Origin: Aurantibacter crassamenti
GTDB lineage: Bacteria; Bacteroidota; Bacteroidia; Flavobacteriales; Flavobacteriaceae
Assembly (NCBI RefSeq): GCF_016811105.1
Contig: NZ_JAFBGM010000002.1
Coordinates: 1,240,001 to 1,304,000, forward strand
Direction: 5' to 3'
Length of the DNA stretch: 64,000 nucleotides
The notes beneath the pieces were generated by a model. The model saw only the letters and a list, made by a program, of their open reading frames with translations, was not told where the DNA came from and ran no database searches. The position numbers and the translations under genes were made by a program. Position 1 is the stretch's first letter; each line of letters begins with the position of its first letter. Of this stretch, positions 44,859 to 54,051 are shown piece after piece.

Positions 44859-45938
44859 TTATTCAGAAATAATACGATTTCTAAAACCTTCTGTCATAAA
44901 TTCTTTAATACCACCGTTTTCATCAGAATACACCAGATATGCGTCAAGTTCTTGATGTTTTGATAAAACAATTTTCACATCACTTAAATTCATAGCCATA
45001 AAAGAGGTAGCATAGCCATCTGCAGTAGCACAATTATTTGCGAACACAGTAGCCCCTAATGTTGAAGAATTTTGTGTGAAACCCGTTTTAGGGTTAACAG
45101 TATGTACATACTTTTCACCTGTTTCTTCATTTATTCGAAACTTAATATAGTTACCTGAAGAAGCCATAGCTCTATCTTTCAAATAGATTAATTTCTTCGG
45201 ATTTCTAGATTCAGCCTCAGGGTCATCAATACCAATTACCCACTCTTTTTGTTTAATACTATTGATTCCTTTCGCTACAACCTCTCCCCCAACTTCAACC
45301 AAATAATTTTCAATTCCTTTTTTATCAAGCATCAATGCTAATCGGTCAATTGAGTATCCTTTTGCTATAGCATTAAAATCAAATTTAATTCGTGATGATT
45401 GCTTCTTAATAGTATTATTTGCAAGCAATTGCACTTTCTCAAAACCTACATAATCTAAAAGACTATCCACTTTAGCGCTATCAAGCTCTATTTGTTTTCC
45501 AGGTCCAAATCCCCAAGCATTAACCAAAGTGCCCACTGTGGGGTCAAAAAAGCCATTTGTAGCCTGATACACCTCCTTAGAAAGTTCAAATACTTCTTTA
45601 AACATTTCATCAACCACCACAGTTGAATCTCCAACATTGATTTTTGAAATATCAGAAGTTGGTATATAAGTTGACATTGATTGATTTACAGCAGCAAATA
45701 CCGAGTCAATTTGTGTCTGAAAATCTAATTCTCCTTTTGAAATATAAATGATACTATAACTTGTGCCCAGAGCACCACCAACATTTTGATTTTTAACTAA
45801 AGTAGGTTGACTTGAACATGAAGTAATTACAAATGCTAAAAGCATAATGGAAAGCAATGAAAAACTTTGACTGGCCATTACAGTACGAGAAATAAAGCGT
45901 TTTAGAGACATACAGCTAATAGATTTACAAGATTTCAT
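44859..45938 (-). CDS. apbE: FAD:protein FMN transferase (ApbE)
   Basis: Periplasmic lipoprotein that attaches FMN through a phosphoester bond to Ser/Thr of NqrB, NqrC and related proteins. A lipobox-like ITSC puts the lipidated cysteine at residue 41. That long leader suggests translation may start at a later ATG (45911 or 45878) rather than 45938. Family motifs include GTSYSI near the mature N-terminus, DFNAIAKGYSID, VEVGGEVVAKG and ASSGNY. Its position just downstream of the nqr operon on the same strand fits the role exactly. Confidence 0.94.
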   Translation of the reverse strand: MKSCKSISCMSLKRFISRTVMASQSFSLLSIMLLAFVITSCSSQPTLVKNQNVGGALGTSYSIIYISKGELDFQTQIDSVFAAVNQSMSTYIPTSDISKINVGDSTVVVDEMFKEVFELSKEVYQATNGFFDPTVGTLVNAWGFGPGKQIELDSAKVDSLLDYVGFEKVQLLANNTIKKQSSRIKFDFNAIAKGYSIDRLALMLDKKGIENYLVEVGGEVVAKGINSIKQKEWVIGIDDPEAESRNPKKLIYLKDRAMASSGNYIKFRINEETGEKYVHTVNPKTGFTQNSSTLGATVFANNCATADGYATSFMAMNLSDVKIVLSKHQELDAYLVYSDENGGIKEFMTEGFRNRIISE

Positions 45939-45960
45939 ATTTTTAGAAATAAAAGAAAAA

Positions 45961-46320
45961 CTAAACTTCGATTAGTCCATAATAATCAACAATATATTCT
46001 TCATTCAGATAAACAGGAAGATTTCTGTCTTGGGCATTTGACAAACCTACACCTGCGTAGTATGATTGTGCTTTCTGCTTATTGGCATGATCTTTCATTT
46101 TAGCCATCAAATCTTGATCATAATTCGTAGGATCTTCAGGAAAAGGTACATTTCTAACTATGATAAAATGTAATTTCTTATCCTTTAAACAAACAAATTG
46201 CGGATTCTTTTTGAGCTTACTGTTTACACCCATAAATTCAAAACCATCTTCTTCTAGCTTTCTACCCACAATGTTCATTGCTAGATTATGAAGTTCTTGT
46301 TCTGTTAACGGCTTACTCAT
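45961..46320 (-). CDS. Conserved hypothetical protein near the nqr operon (119 aa)
   Basis: A soluble, charged 119-aa protein with no signal peptide or membrane segment. Visible features are an N-terminal helix (EQELHNLAMNIVG), a central LHFIIVRNVPFPED and an acidic end with YLNEEYIVDYYG. I do not recognise a domain. In flavobacterial genomes proteins of this kind next to nqrF are sometimes labelled NqrF by neighbourhood, but this one has no ferredoxin or FAD motif and is not NqrF. It lies between nqrF and apbE on the same strand, separated from nqrF by a terminator. A role in Nqr maturation is only a guess from context. Confidence 0.75.
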   Translation of the reverse strand: MSKPLTEQELHNLAMNIVGRKLEEDGFEFMGVNSKLKKNPQFVCLKDKKLHFIIVRNVPFPEDPTNYDQDLMAKMKDHANKQKAQSYYAGVGLSNAQDRNLPVYLNEEYIVDYYGLIEV

Positions 46321-46344
46321 AATGTGAGTTAGAATTAAATTTTA

Positions 46345-46381
46345 AGTAAAAAACCTGACAGATTTAAAACCTGTCAGGTTT
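46345..46381 (-). terminator. Terminator after nqrF
   Basis: Perfect 11-bp stem AAACCTGACAG (46351-46361) with CTGTCAGGTTT (46371-46381). On the minus strand it is followed by a run of T. A related AAACCTGT/ACAGGTTT pair also flanks 17854-17912. Confidence 0.85.
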
Positions 46382-46438
46382 GATTTTTTATTTAGACTCT
46401 TGATTATAGGCAAATAAATTTGAATACAAATTGAAGTT

Positions 46439-47746
46439 TTACCCTCCAAAATCATCAAAACGAATATGCTCATCAGGAATTCCAAAATCTTCACCCATCT
46501 TTTGAACGGCTTTGTTCATCAAAGGTGGTCCACAGAAATACAATTCAATATCTTCTGGTGAATCATGTAAGCTTAAGTAATTATCTATAACACAATTATG
46601 AATAAAACCTACAAAACCATCTCCTGGGGCTTCAATATTTTCTTTTACTTTCCAGTTATCTTCTTCAGCTGGCTCAGATAGTGCCAAATAAAACTTGAAG
46701 TTTGGAAATTCTTTTTCTAAGGCATAGAAATGCTCTAAGTAGAATAATTCTCTTTTAGAACGCCCACCATACCAGTAAGTAACCTTACGACCTGTTTTTA
46801 ATGTTTTGAATAAGTGATATAAATGTGAGCGCATTGGTGCCATACCTGCACCACCACCTACATATAACATTTCAGAATCTGACTCATTGATGAAGAATTC
46901 ACCATAAGGGCCAGAAATAACTACATCATCACCAGGTTTTAATCCGAATATATATGAAGAAGCTACTCCAGGATTTACATCCATCCACCCGTTTTTAGCA
47001 CGATCCCATGGCGGGGTAGCTATACGAACATTCAACATAATTTCACGCCCTTCTGCAGGAAAAGAAGCCATTGAATATGCTCTTTCTACTGTTTCAGGAT
47101 TTTTCATTACCAAAGGCCAAAGATTAAACTTATCCCATTCGGCTTGAAACTTATCTGGAGTTTCATGTTCTTCAGGGTGCGCTGTAATATCCATATCTGC
47201 AAATTTTACTTCACATTCTGGAATTTCAATTTGAATATATCCACCAGCTTTATAGCCCATATCTTCAGGAATTTCTACAACAAATTCCTTAATAAATGAA
47301 GCAACATTATAGTTACGCACTACTTTACCTGCCCATTTTTTGATACCAAATACTTCTTCAGGAATGGTAATCTCCATATCCTGTTTTACTTTAACCTGAC
47401 AGGCCAAACGAGCACCGTGGTTTAATTCTTTCTTTGAGAAATGCGGAGTTTCAGTTGGTAATGCTTCGCCACCACCAGAAAGTACATGGCATTCACACTG
47501 AATACAGGTTCCACCTCCACCACAAGCAGAAGGCAAAAACACTTTTTGATTACCTAATGTAGTCAGCAATGAGCTACCTGAGCCCACTTCAATTTTCTTT
47601 TCTCCGTTTATTGTAATGGTCACCGGACCAGATGGAGAAAGCTTTTCTTTGGTAAACAACAATAATGTAACCAATAATAATAAAAGAATAAGGAACGCAA
47701 CAACTGTAATTAATATGGTTCCTCCGGTACTTGTAGCTAAAATCAT
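46439..47746 (-). CDS. nqrF: Na+-translocating NADH:quinone reductase subunit F
   Basis: Entry subunit of Na+-NQR: oxidises NADH with FAD and passes electrons to a 2Fe-2S cluster. Residues about 8-30 are the membrane anchor. A plant-type ferredoxin domain follows, with the cluster motif ACGGGGTCIQCECH and a later Cys in RLACQVKV. Next come the FAD domain (RAYSMASFP) and the NAD domain (YVGGGAGMAPMRS, and FCGPPLMN near the end). At 435 aa it is full length. It is the last gene of the operon, 5 bp after nqrE. Confidence 0.97.
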   Translation of the reverse strand: MILATSTGGTILITVVAFLILLLLLVTLLLFTKEKLSPSGPVTITINGEKKIEVGSGSSLLTTLGNQKVFLPSACGGGGTCIQCECHVLSGGGEALPTETPHFSKKELNHGARLACQVKVKQDMEITIPEEVFGIKKWAGKVVRNYNVASFIKEFVVEIPEDMGYKAGGYIQIEIPECEVKFADMDITAHPEEHETPDKFQAEWDKFNLWPLVMKNPETVERAYSMASFPAEGREIMLNVRIATPPWDRAKNGWMDVNPGVASSYIFGLKPGDDVVISGPYGEFFINESDSEMLYVGGGAGMAPMRSHLYHLFKTLKTGRKVTYWYGGRSKRELFYLEHFYALEKEFPNFKFYLALSEPAEEDNWKVKENIEAPGDGFVGFIHNCVIDNYLSLHDSPEDIELYFCGPPLMNKAVQKMGEDFGIPDEHIRFDDFGG

Positions 47747-47751
47747 TTCTA

Positions 47752-48513
47752 CTATTTTATAGCTTCGTTATAAGAAATATCATTTTCGTCAATTTCTTCT
47801 TTTTTCTTTTTATCTGTATCTAAAATGCCTAAATCTTCCGTTTCAATTTTATCAACGGCTGTTTCAGTTTTAACGGGTTCTTCAGCATCGCCTCCACCTG
47901 TTAACATTCCACCGAAACTCTGAAAACCAATTCCCATTAAACCAGTAATGATAAAAGTAATACCTAGGCCACGTAACGGCGCTGGTACATTTGAGTATCT
48001 AATTTTTTCACGTATAGCTGCAATTGCTAAAATCGCTAGAAACCAGCCGATACCTGAACTAACACCATAATTAAATGCCAAGCCTAAAGTTTCAATTTCT
48101 CTTGCTTGCATGAATAATGAACCACCTAAAATGGCACAGTTTACAGCAATTAAAGGCAAGAATATACCAAGTGAGTTATATAATGATGGCGAAAATTTCT
48201 CCACCACTATTTCTACCAATTGAACCATAGTTGCAATAGTTGCAATAAATAAGATGAACGATAAAAAGCTCAAATTATAATCTGCATATTCAGGGCCTAA
48301 CCAAGCTAAAGCACCATCTTGCAAAAGATATTTATCTAATAACCAGTTCAATGGAACGGTAACCGCCAATACAAAAATCACGGCGGCACCTAAACCTACT
48401 GCTGTGGCTACTTTCTTTGAAACAGCCAAATAAGAACACATTCCTAAAAACACGGCAAATACCATGTTATCAATGAAAATGGACTTAAAAAATAATTCTA
48501 CATGCTCTAACAT
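47752..48513 (-). CDS. nqrE: Na+-translocating NADH:quinone reductase subunit E, with C-terminal extension
   Basis: Integral membrane subunit that, with NqrD, holds an iron centre in the membrane. Six hydrophobic segments and the NqrDE motifs (CAILGGSLFMQ, EIVVEKFSP) are present, with the normal domain ending near GITFIITGLMGIGFQSF. Unlike the roughly 200-aa proteobacterial subunit it continues for about 45 polar residues rich in Glu, Asp and Lys (from GGGDAEEPVKT to the end), probably a flexible tail. Order and spacing in nqrABCDEF are conserved. Confidence 0.95.
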   Translation of the reverse strand: MLEHVELFFKSIFIDNMVFAVFLGMCSYLAVSKKVATAVGLGAAVIFVLAVTVPLNWLLDKYLLQDGALAWLGPEYADYNLSFLSFILFIATIATMVQLVEIVVEKFSPSLYNSLGIFLPLIAVNCAILGGSLFMQAREIETLGLAFNYGVSSGIGWFLAILAIAAIREKIRYSNVPAPLRGLGITFIITGLMGIGFQSFGGMLTGGGDAEEPVKTETAVDKIETEDLGILDTDKKKKEEIDENDISYNEAIK

Positions 48514-48525
48514 AATACTCTTCTA

Positions 48526-49173
48526 TTAATTGTCTTCAACTAATGCAGGGTTACGCGAACGTTGAACCCAAATAATAATACCCACAACAATAAGCGCAGC
48601 TGGCGGAATAATCATAAATCCATTATTCTCATAGCCTGTGGCGTACACTCCTGTTTTCGTTATTGGATCTCCTAATACAGGATATCCTAATAAAGTACCC
48701 GATCCGAACAACTCTCTAAAAAATCCTACAATTATTAAGATAACTCCATACCCTAATGAGTTACCAATTCCATCAAGGAAAGATTTCCAAGGTCCGTTTG
48801 CTAGAGCAAAAGCTTCAAAACGCCCCATGATAATACAGTTGGTTATAATCAACCCAACAAACACAGATAAGGTTTTACTCAATTCATAAGCAAACGCTTT
48901 AAGCACCTGATCAACAATAATCACCAAGGTAGCAACTACTATCAGTTGAACGATAATACGTATTTTAGAAGGTATGATGTTACGCATCAATGAAATAACC
49001 ACGTTACCAAGGCCTAAAACAAACAGCACCGCAATAGCCATCACAATAGAAGCCTTAAGCTCGGCAGTAATAGCCAATGCAGAACATATACCTAGCACCT
49101 GAATGGTTATTGGGTTATTATCCGCAAGAGGATCCAATATTAAATTCGTGTCTTTTTTTGAAAGTAATCCCAT
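48526..49173 (-). CDS. nqrD: Na+-translocating NADH:quinone reductase subunit D
   Basis: Integral membrane subunit of 215 aa, paired with NqrE. About six hydrophobic segments. The TNCIIMGRFEAFA segment matches the NqrD/RnfE family, including the cysteine that ligates the intramembrane iron together with NqrE. One base separates it from nqrC upstream and 12 bp from nqrE downstream. Confidence 0.96.
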   Translation of the reverse strand: MGLLSKKDTNLILDPLADNNPITIQVLGICSALAITAELKASIVMAIAVLFVLGLGNVVISLMRNIIPSKIRIIVQLIVVATLVIIVDQVLKAFAYELSKTLSVFVGLIITNCIIMGRFEAFALANGPWKSFLDGIGNSLGYGVILIIVGFFRELFGSGTLLGYPVLGDPITKTGVYATGYENNGFMIIPPAALIVVGIIIWVQRSRNPALVEDN

Positions 49174-49174
49174 A

Positions 49175-49921
49175 TTATTTAACTCTAATGGTTTCTAAAT
49201 AACCTTTATATAAATTAACACTCTCTTTTATCATTGCAGAAACACCGTTACCGGTAATTGTTGCCCCTGCCAAGGCATCAACTTCGTTGTCATCCTTAGT
49301 ATTATTCAAAGGATCGTTATTTCCTTTAACCACTGCTACACCAGCATAATTTTGGCCTTTCAAGATAGTTTCACCAGTAAAATCATCCATGAAATAACGT
49401 TGCTTTATATTCGCACCTAAGCCTGGGGTTTCACCTTTATGGTCAAAATATACCCCCTGAACCGTCATGGTATCGTCTAAGGCAATAAAACCCGAGATGG
49501 CATCCCATAAACCTTTACCATACATCGGAATAATATAAAACTTCTTACTATCTTTTTCGCCGATGAATAGTGGCAACTTAAATGGCTCACCTTTTTTCTT
49601 AGCGCTTAATTGCTTTTTCAAATCAATCAAATACGCCTCGTCATTCTCGGTAATCTTATCACCTTCAATGACCAATTGCTCTTTAATATAGGTATGAAAT
49701 TCACCTTCAACCTTATCAGTAGGTATGAAATTCACACTAGATTCGTCATTTTCATTTACACCCATAGCGTAAAGAATGTTCTGTTGCTTTTCGAACCTTT
49801 CGTTTTCTTGGATATTAGGACGCAAGGCTGAGGCTAAAAAAGCCAAAATTGATCCTACTACCACTACCATAATGGTCGCAAAAATTATGGTATAACTATT
49901 TTTATCAGTATTGATTGCCAT
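49175..49921 (-). CDS. nqrC: Na+-translocating NADH:quinone reductase subunit C
   Basis: Subunit carrying covalent FMN in the periplasmic domain. Residues about 10-30 are the membrane anchor. The FMN-binding domain includes KGLWDAISGFIALDD and the flavinylation motif DALAGATITG, with T221 as the predicted FMN attachment point. Length is 248 aa. NqrC receives FMN from ApbE, encoded downstream at 44859-45938. Its stop is one base from nqrD. Confidence 0.96.
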   Translation of the reverse strand: MAINTDKNSYTIIFATIMVVVVGSILAFLASALRPNIQENERFEKQQNILYAMGVNENDESSVNFIPTDKVEGEFHTYIKEQLVIEGDKITENDEAYLIDLKKQLSAKKKGEPFKLPLFIGEKDSKKFYIIPMYGKGLWDAISGFIALDDTMTVQGVYFDHKGETPGLGANIKQRYFMDDFTGETILKGQNYAGVAVVKGNNDPLNNTKDDNEVDALAGATITGNGVSAMIKESVNLYKGYLETIRVK

Positions 49922-49923
49922 TT

Positions 49924-51225
49924 TTATACGGTTTCTGCTTTTAGTTCCTTTGCTTCACCTTCTGAATCTTTAGGAAAAATCGTTGCATTATTTAATCGTT
50001 TCAAACGTTTTTTAATGTTGCCTTGAACTACATAATGATCAATTGTAGGAGCAAAAACATTCATCAATAAAATCGCTAAGAATACACCTTCTGGGTAAGC
50101 TGGGTTGAAAACGCGAATCATAACAGACATAAAGCCTATTAGAAAACCGTATATCCATTTACCTCTATTAGTTTGTGAACCGGTTACTGGATCTGTTGCC
50201 ATGTAAACAATACCAAATGCAAGACCACCAACGATTAAATGTTTCCAAAAATCAAAACTCATTAAGCCGTAAAACGGACTTGATTGAGAAATCCAACCTT
50301 GATCTACTACTCCGTTAAAAATTAAGCCCATAACCAAAGAACCAAGAATAGCACTCAACATAATTCGCCAACTGGCTATTTTTGAAAAGACTAAGAACAG
50401 GCCACCTAAAAGGATTAAGAAAGTTGGTGTTTCACCAACTGAACCGGGAATAAAGCCCCAGAACATATCCCAAGTACTGTAGATAGCATCCATTTCAGCA
50501 CCTTTACCTTGTGCCAAAAACCCAAGTACAGTTTCACCTGAAATAGCATCCACATTGGTTGCACCATCTGCAATTTGTTCAGCTCTTTCACGTGCTTCAT
50601 ACACCCAAACTTTATCACCGCTCATCCATGTAGGATATGCAAAAAATAGAAAAGCACGTATTGTTAATGCTGGGTTTAATATATTCATTCCGGTACCACC
50701 GAAAACCTCTTTACCTATTACAACACCAAAAACAACAGCTACAGCCAGCATCCAAAGTGGGGTATCAATTGGCACAATTAAAGGCACTAACATACCGGTA
50801 ACCAAATAACCTTCTTCTACTTCATGCCCTTTTATCACAGCAAAAATAAATTCGATTAGAAGTCCAACACCATATGATACTACAACCAATGGAAGTACTT
50901 TAATAATACCAATCCAAAAATTATCCCAAGTCAAAAAATGGTCCATAACAGAGAAGTTCTCTGGAAAACCATTTAGAGCTGAAAAATGTTGGTAGCCTGC
51001 GTTAAACATTGAAAATATCAAAACAGGAACCAATGCCATGATAACTGTATTCATGGTACGCTTTAAATCATCAGCTGATCTAACATGCGACCCAGAATGG
51101 GTAGTTTCATCTGGCGCGAATAAAAAAGTATGGATTGCATTAAATGCAGGTGCCATCTTTTTACCTCTGTAATGGTGCTTTAAGATGTGTAGTCTTTTCT
51201 TAAAGGTCAGTCTTTTATCACTCAT
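49924..51225 (-). CDS. nqrB: Na+-translocating NADH:quinone reductase subunit B
   Basis: Large membrane subunit with about ten hydrophobic segments, covalent FMN and riboflavin, and the sodium path. Family motifs include FGGTGMNILNPAL and ATDPVTGSQTNRGKW. The expected flavinylation motif is at residues about 226-233 and reads DAISGETV, with T232 as predicted attachment residue. The residue before it is Glu rather than the usual Ala (codon at 50533-50535). Length is 433 aa, slightly longer than proteobacterial NqrB. It is 4 bp downstream of nqrA and 2 bp upstream of nqrC. Confidence 0.96.
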   Translation of the reverse strand: MSDKRLTFKKRLHILKHHYRGKKMAPAFNAIHTFLFAPDETTHSGSHVRSADDLKRTMNTVIMALVPVLIFSMFNAGYQHFSALNGFPENFSVMDHFLTWDNFWIGIIKVLPLVVVSYGVGLLIEFIFAVIKGHEVEEGYLVTGMLVPLIVPIDTPLWMLAVAVVFGVVIGKEVFGGTGMNILNPALTIRAFLFFAYPTWMSGDKVWVYEARERAEQIADGATNVDAISGETVLGFLAQGKGAEMDAIYSTWDMFWGFIPGSVGETPTFLILLGGLFLVFSKIASWRIMLSAILGSLVMGLIFNGVVDQGWISQSSPFYGLMSFDFWKHLIVGGLAFGIVYMATDPVTGSQTNRGKWIYGFLIGFMSVMIRVFNPAYPEGVFLAILLMNVFAPTIDHYVVQGNIKKRLKRLNNATIFPKDSEGEAKELKAETV

Positions 51226-51229
51226 CTTC

Positions 51230-52582
51230 TTATCCTATTTCTTTATAAAGCAAATCAAGTCCCTCACGAATAATTTGTTGGTGTGGTTGTTTTGATATGC
51301 AGATAAATTCAGTTAAAGAGAAATCTTCAGGTGCAACTTCATAGAGTCCCAATTGTTCCATTTCATCAAGATCTTTCACCAAACAAGCCTTTAAAAGCTG
51401 CATCGGAAAGATATCTAAAGGAAATACTTTTTCATATTGACCCGTAACAACAAACGCTCTATGCTCACCGTTGGTATTGGTATCTAACTTGTATTTCTTA
51501 TTAGGCTGCATCCAAGAAAAAGTCAAAGCTCTTGTTGCAGAAATTTTATTGAAAATCGGTTTATTCCATCCAAAGAACTCATAATCATCTCCCTCTGGTA
51601 TAACCGTAACTGTGTTATTATAAAAACCTAAATGTCCGTCAGGCCTACTCTTAGAACCTGTAAGCACATCACCATTAATAACTCTTATATTATCTTCATT
51701 AACCCCACTACCATATAGAAAAGTAGAAACCTCAGCTCCTATTTTTGTTGTATAATACTTGGGATTTTTAACTGATGAACCAACTAAAGCGACAACTCGC
51801 TCTGCATTGAATTTACCAGTCAACAAAGTTTCACCTATTATAACAAGATCTTGCGGTGTAACTGTCCATACAACTTCACCTTTATTTATTGGGTCAATTT
51901 TATTAATCTGAGTACCTACTAATCCAGCAGGATGTGGGCCAGATACCTTATGCAATTCAACACCTGTTAAACCAGATAGAGTTGAACTTGAAGATGCACC
52001 AACAGAAAGATGAACTTTACCAGGCGTCAGTTTAGCTAAAGCAGTAATTGCTGCTTGCAACTCCTTTTCTTTGCCTTGTAAAACATAATCAGCATCAGCC
52101 GCTAAAGGGGCAGTTGTAAATGCCGAAATAAAAATTGCTTTCGGATTTACATCAGGATTAGCAATAATATCATAAGGTCGTTGCTTAATAAATGGCCAAC
52201 AACCAGATTTCAACAAAAACGCCTTTATACTATCTTTAGAAGCTGATTGTACATCAAAAATAGGATGCTCTAAAACCTCTTGCTCTTTGTCTGGTAAAAT
52301 TCTAAGCGAAAGTATTCTTCTTCTTGCGCCTCGTTCAATTTCTATCAATTCACCACTTACAGGCGACACAAAAAGCATGCTTTCGTTGTCTTTATTGAAG
52401 AAAATTGCCTCACCAGCTTTTATTTCAGCACCTTGTTTCACCAACATTTTTGGTGTCACACCATGAAAATCGCCAAGATTAAGCGCATAAACCTTGCTTA
52501 ATACGGCTTTTGAAGTAGTCTGTTCAGCGGCGCCGACAAGGTTAATATTTAAACCCTTTTTAATTCGGATGTCTTTAGACAT
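51230..52582 (-). CDS. nqrA: Na+-translocating NADH:quinone reductase subunit A
   Basis: Cytoplasmic peripheral subunit that contributes to quinone binding near NqrB. The N-terminal RnfC-like barrel-sandwich region (VKQGAEIKAGEAIFF) and the central SLBB-like region (GPHPAGLVGTQI) are visible. Length is 450 aa, normal. First gene of the nqrABCDEF operon, divergent from the T9SS plug gene across 147 bp. Confidence 0.96.
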   Translation of the reverse strand: MSKDIRIKKGLNINLVGAAEQTTSKAVLSKVYALNLGDFHGVTPKMLVKQGAEIKAGEAIFFNKDNESMLFVSPVSGELIEIERGARRRILSLRILPDKEQEVLEHPIFDVQSASKDSIKAFLLKSGCWPFIKQRPYDIIANPDVNPKAIFISAFTTAPLAADADYVLQGKEKELQAAITALAKLTPGKVHLSVGASSSSTLSGLTGVELHKVSGPHPAGLVGTQINKIDPINKGEVVWTVTPQDLVIIGETLLTGKFNAERVVALVGSSVKNPKYYTTKIGAEVSTFLYGSGVNEDNIRVINGDVLTGSKSRPDGHLGFYNNTVTVIPEGDDYEFFGWNKPIFNKISATRALTFSWMQPNKKYKLDTNTNGEHRAFVVTGQYEKVFPLDIFPMQLLKACLVKDLDEMEQLGLYEVAPEDFSLTEFICISKQPHQQIIREGLDLLYKEIG

Positions 52583-52729
52583 ATTATTGTAGACCTTATA
52601 TTAAAATTCGAGCAAATTTAGTACTAAAACGATTCTTTTCATAATTATTGCCTATTAATTTAGACATTATAACGAGGTTAATTTTTTAGGTATGCTTTTT
52701 GCTTAACTTTACGCGAAATTTACCGGCGA

Positions 52730-53977
52730 ATGAGAATTAATGCCCTTAAAATTATATTTCTATTTTTCATCAGCTACCCTGTTTGTAGTCAGGTGCATGA
52801 AGAAGTATCTCCTCCTGACTATATCAAGTCAATTGTTTTTAAAGGACCTACAGAGGATCAATTTCCTGTAGTACAAATTGGAGAATCAATAAATCTTGAA
52901 TTTGATGACTTAACAGCAAGTGAACAAGATTTTTATTATAAAATAGTGCATTGCAATTATGATTGGCAAAGCTCAAGTCTTCTGAAATCACAATATTTAC
53001 GAGGTGTAGACAATCAACGAATTATTAACTACGGTAACAGTTACAATACATTGCAGCCCTATTCTAATTATAAACTTACGATTCCTAATAACGCGGTTAG
53101 CCTAAAAGTAAGCGGCAATTATATACTAGAAATTTATAATTCTAGCGACGAACTTCAATTTTCAAGAAGATTTGTAGTGTACAAAGACATGGTAAATGTT
53201 GGCGGAACAGTTAAAAGATCAAGAGATTTTGACTTTTTAAATGAAAAACAAGTAGTCCAATTCACAATCAATGCAGGCAATACGCAATTAATAAATCCAA
53301 AGAAGGAAGTAAAAATAGCCATTGTTCAAAATTATCATTGGCCTACAGCACTTTATGATGTACCCCCTCAATTCACCATTGGTAGTGAACTGGTATACAA
53401 GTACGATTATGAGACTAGTTTTTTTGGAGGTAATGAATTCTTATACTTTGATACAAAAGATTTACGCGCACCAAGTTCTGAAATTGCGCGCATTGAAATT
53501 GAGGATCTTTACCAACATTATTTATTCTCAGATCGCTTGCGTTATGATATTCCCTACACGTATTTTCCTGACATTAACGGCGACTATATAATCAGAACTT
53601 TACAGGGTGATGACGATTCAAGAGAAGCAGAATACACAAATATCCATTTTAGTCTACCTTATAATGAAGTGTTAAGACTAGATAATGTTTACGTTTTTGG
53701 GAAATTTAACAATTACGCCCTTACCGAAGAAAACAAGCTAACATACAATGAAGATAATGGCATGATGGAAGGCTCTATTGAGCTTAAGCAAGGTTTTTAC
53801 AATTATAAATATATTGTACAAAAAGAAGACGGCCTTATTGACCTAAATACGGTATCAGGAAATTTTCACTTTTCAGAAAACAACTATTTAATCTTAGTCT
53901 ATTATCGCAATTTTGGCGACCTCTATGACAGCATTATAGGTGTTGGCTCTGCTAATTCTAGAAACATAACAAATTAA
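52730..53977 (+). CDS. Type IX secretion system plug protein (DUF5103)
   Basis: A 415-aa secreted protein. Residues 1-20 form a signal peptide (ending PVCSQ). The remainder matches the DUF5103 family, now known as the Plug protein that closes the lateral opening of the SprA translocon when the machine is idle. Features are YYKIVHCNYDW near the N-terminus, YFPDINGDYIIRT in the middle, and the C-terminal LILVYYRNFGDLYD. It belongs to the machine that would export the type B proteins at 25405 and 38257. The upstream TAACTTTA at about 52694 is a near-consensus -7 element. Family assignment is by recognition of conserved motifs. Confidence 0.9.
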   Translation: MRINALKIIFLFFISYPVCSQVHEEVSPPDYIKSIVFKGPTEDQFPVVQIGESINLEFDDLTASEQDFYYKIVHCNYDWQSSSLLKSQYLRGVDNQRIINYGNSYNTLQPYSNYKLTIPNNAVSLKVSGNYILEIYNSSDELQFSRRFVVYKDMVNVGGTVKRSRDFDFLNEKQVVQFTINAGNTQLINPKKEVKIAIVQNYHWPTALYDVPPQFTIGSELVYKYDYETSFFGGNEFLYFDTKDLRAPSSEIARIEIEDLYQHYLFSDRLRYDIPYTYFPDINGDYIIRTLQGDDDSREAEYTNIHFSLPYNEVLRLDNVYVFGKFNNYALTEENKLTYNEDNGMMEGSIELKQGFYNYKYIVQKEDGLIDLNTVSGNFHFSENNYLILVYYRNFGDLYDSIIGVGSANSRNITN

Positions 53978-54051
53978 TCTTCATTCATCTCGATTGAGAA
54001 ATTAAGGTTACAAACTACTTGTAAAAAGTTTTTATATCTTGCTCATTTCAT

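Noticed and set aside
45961-46320. 119-aa protein as a second NqrF subunit
   Set aside because: It has no 2Fe-2S cysteines and no FAD or NAD motif. The true NqrF is at 46439-47746.
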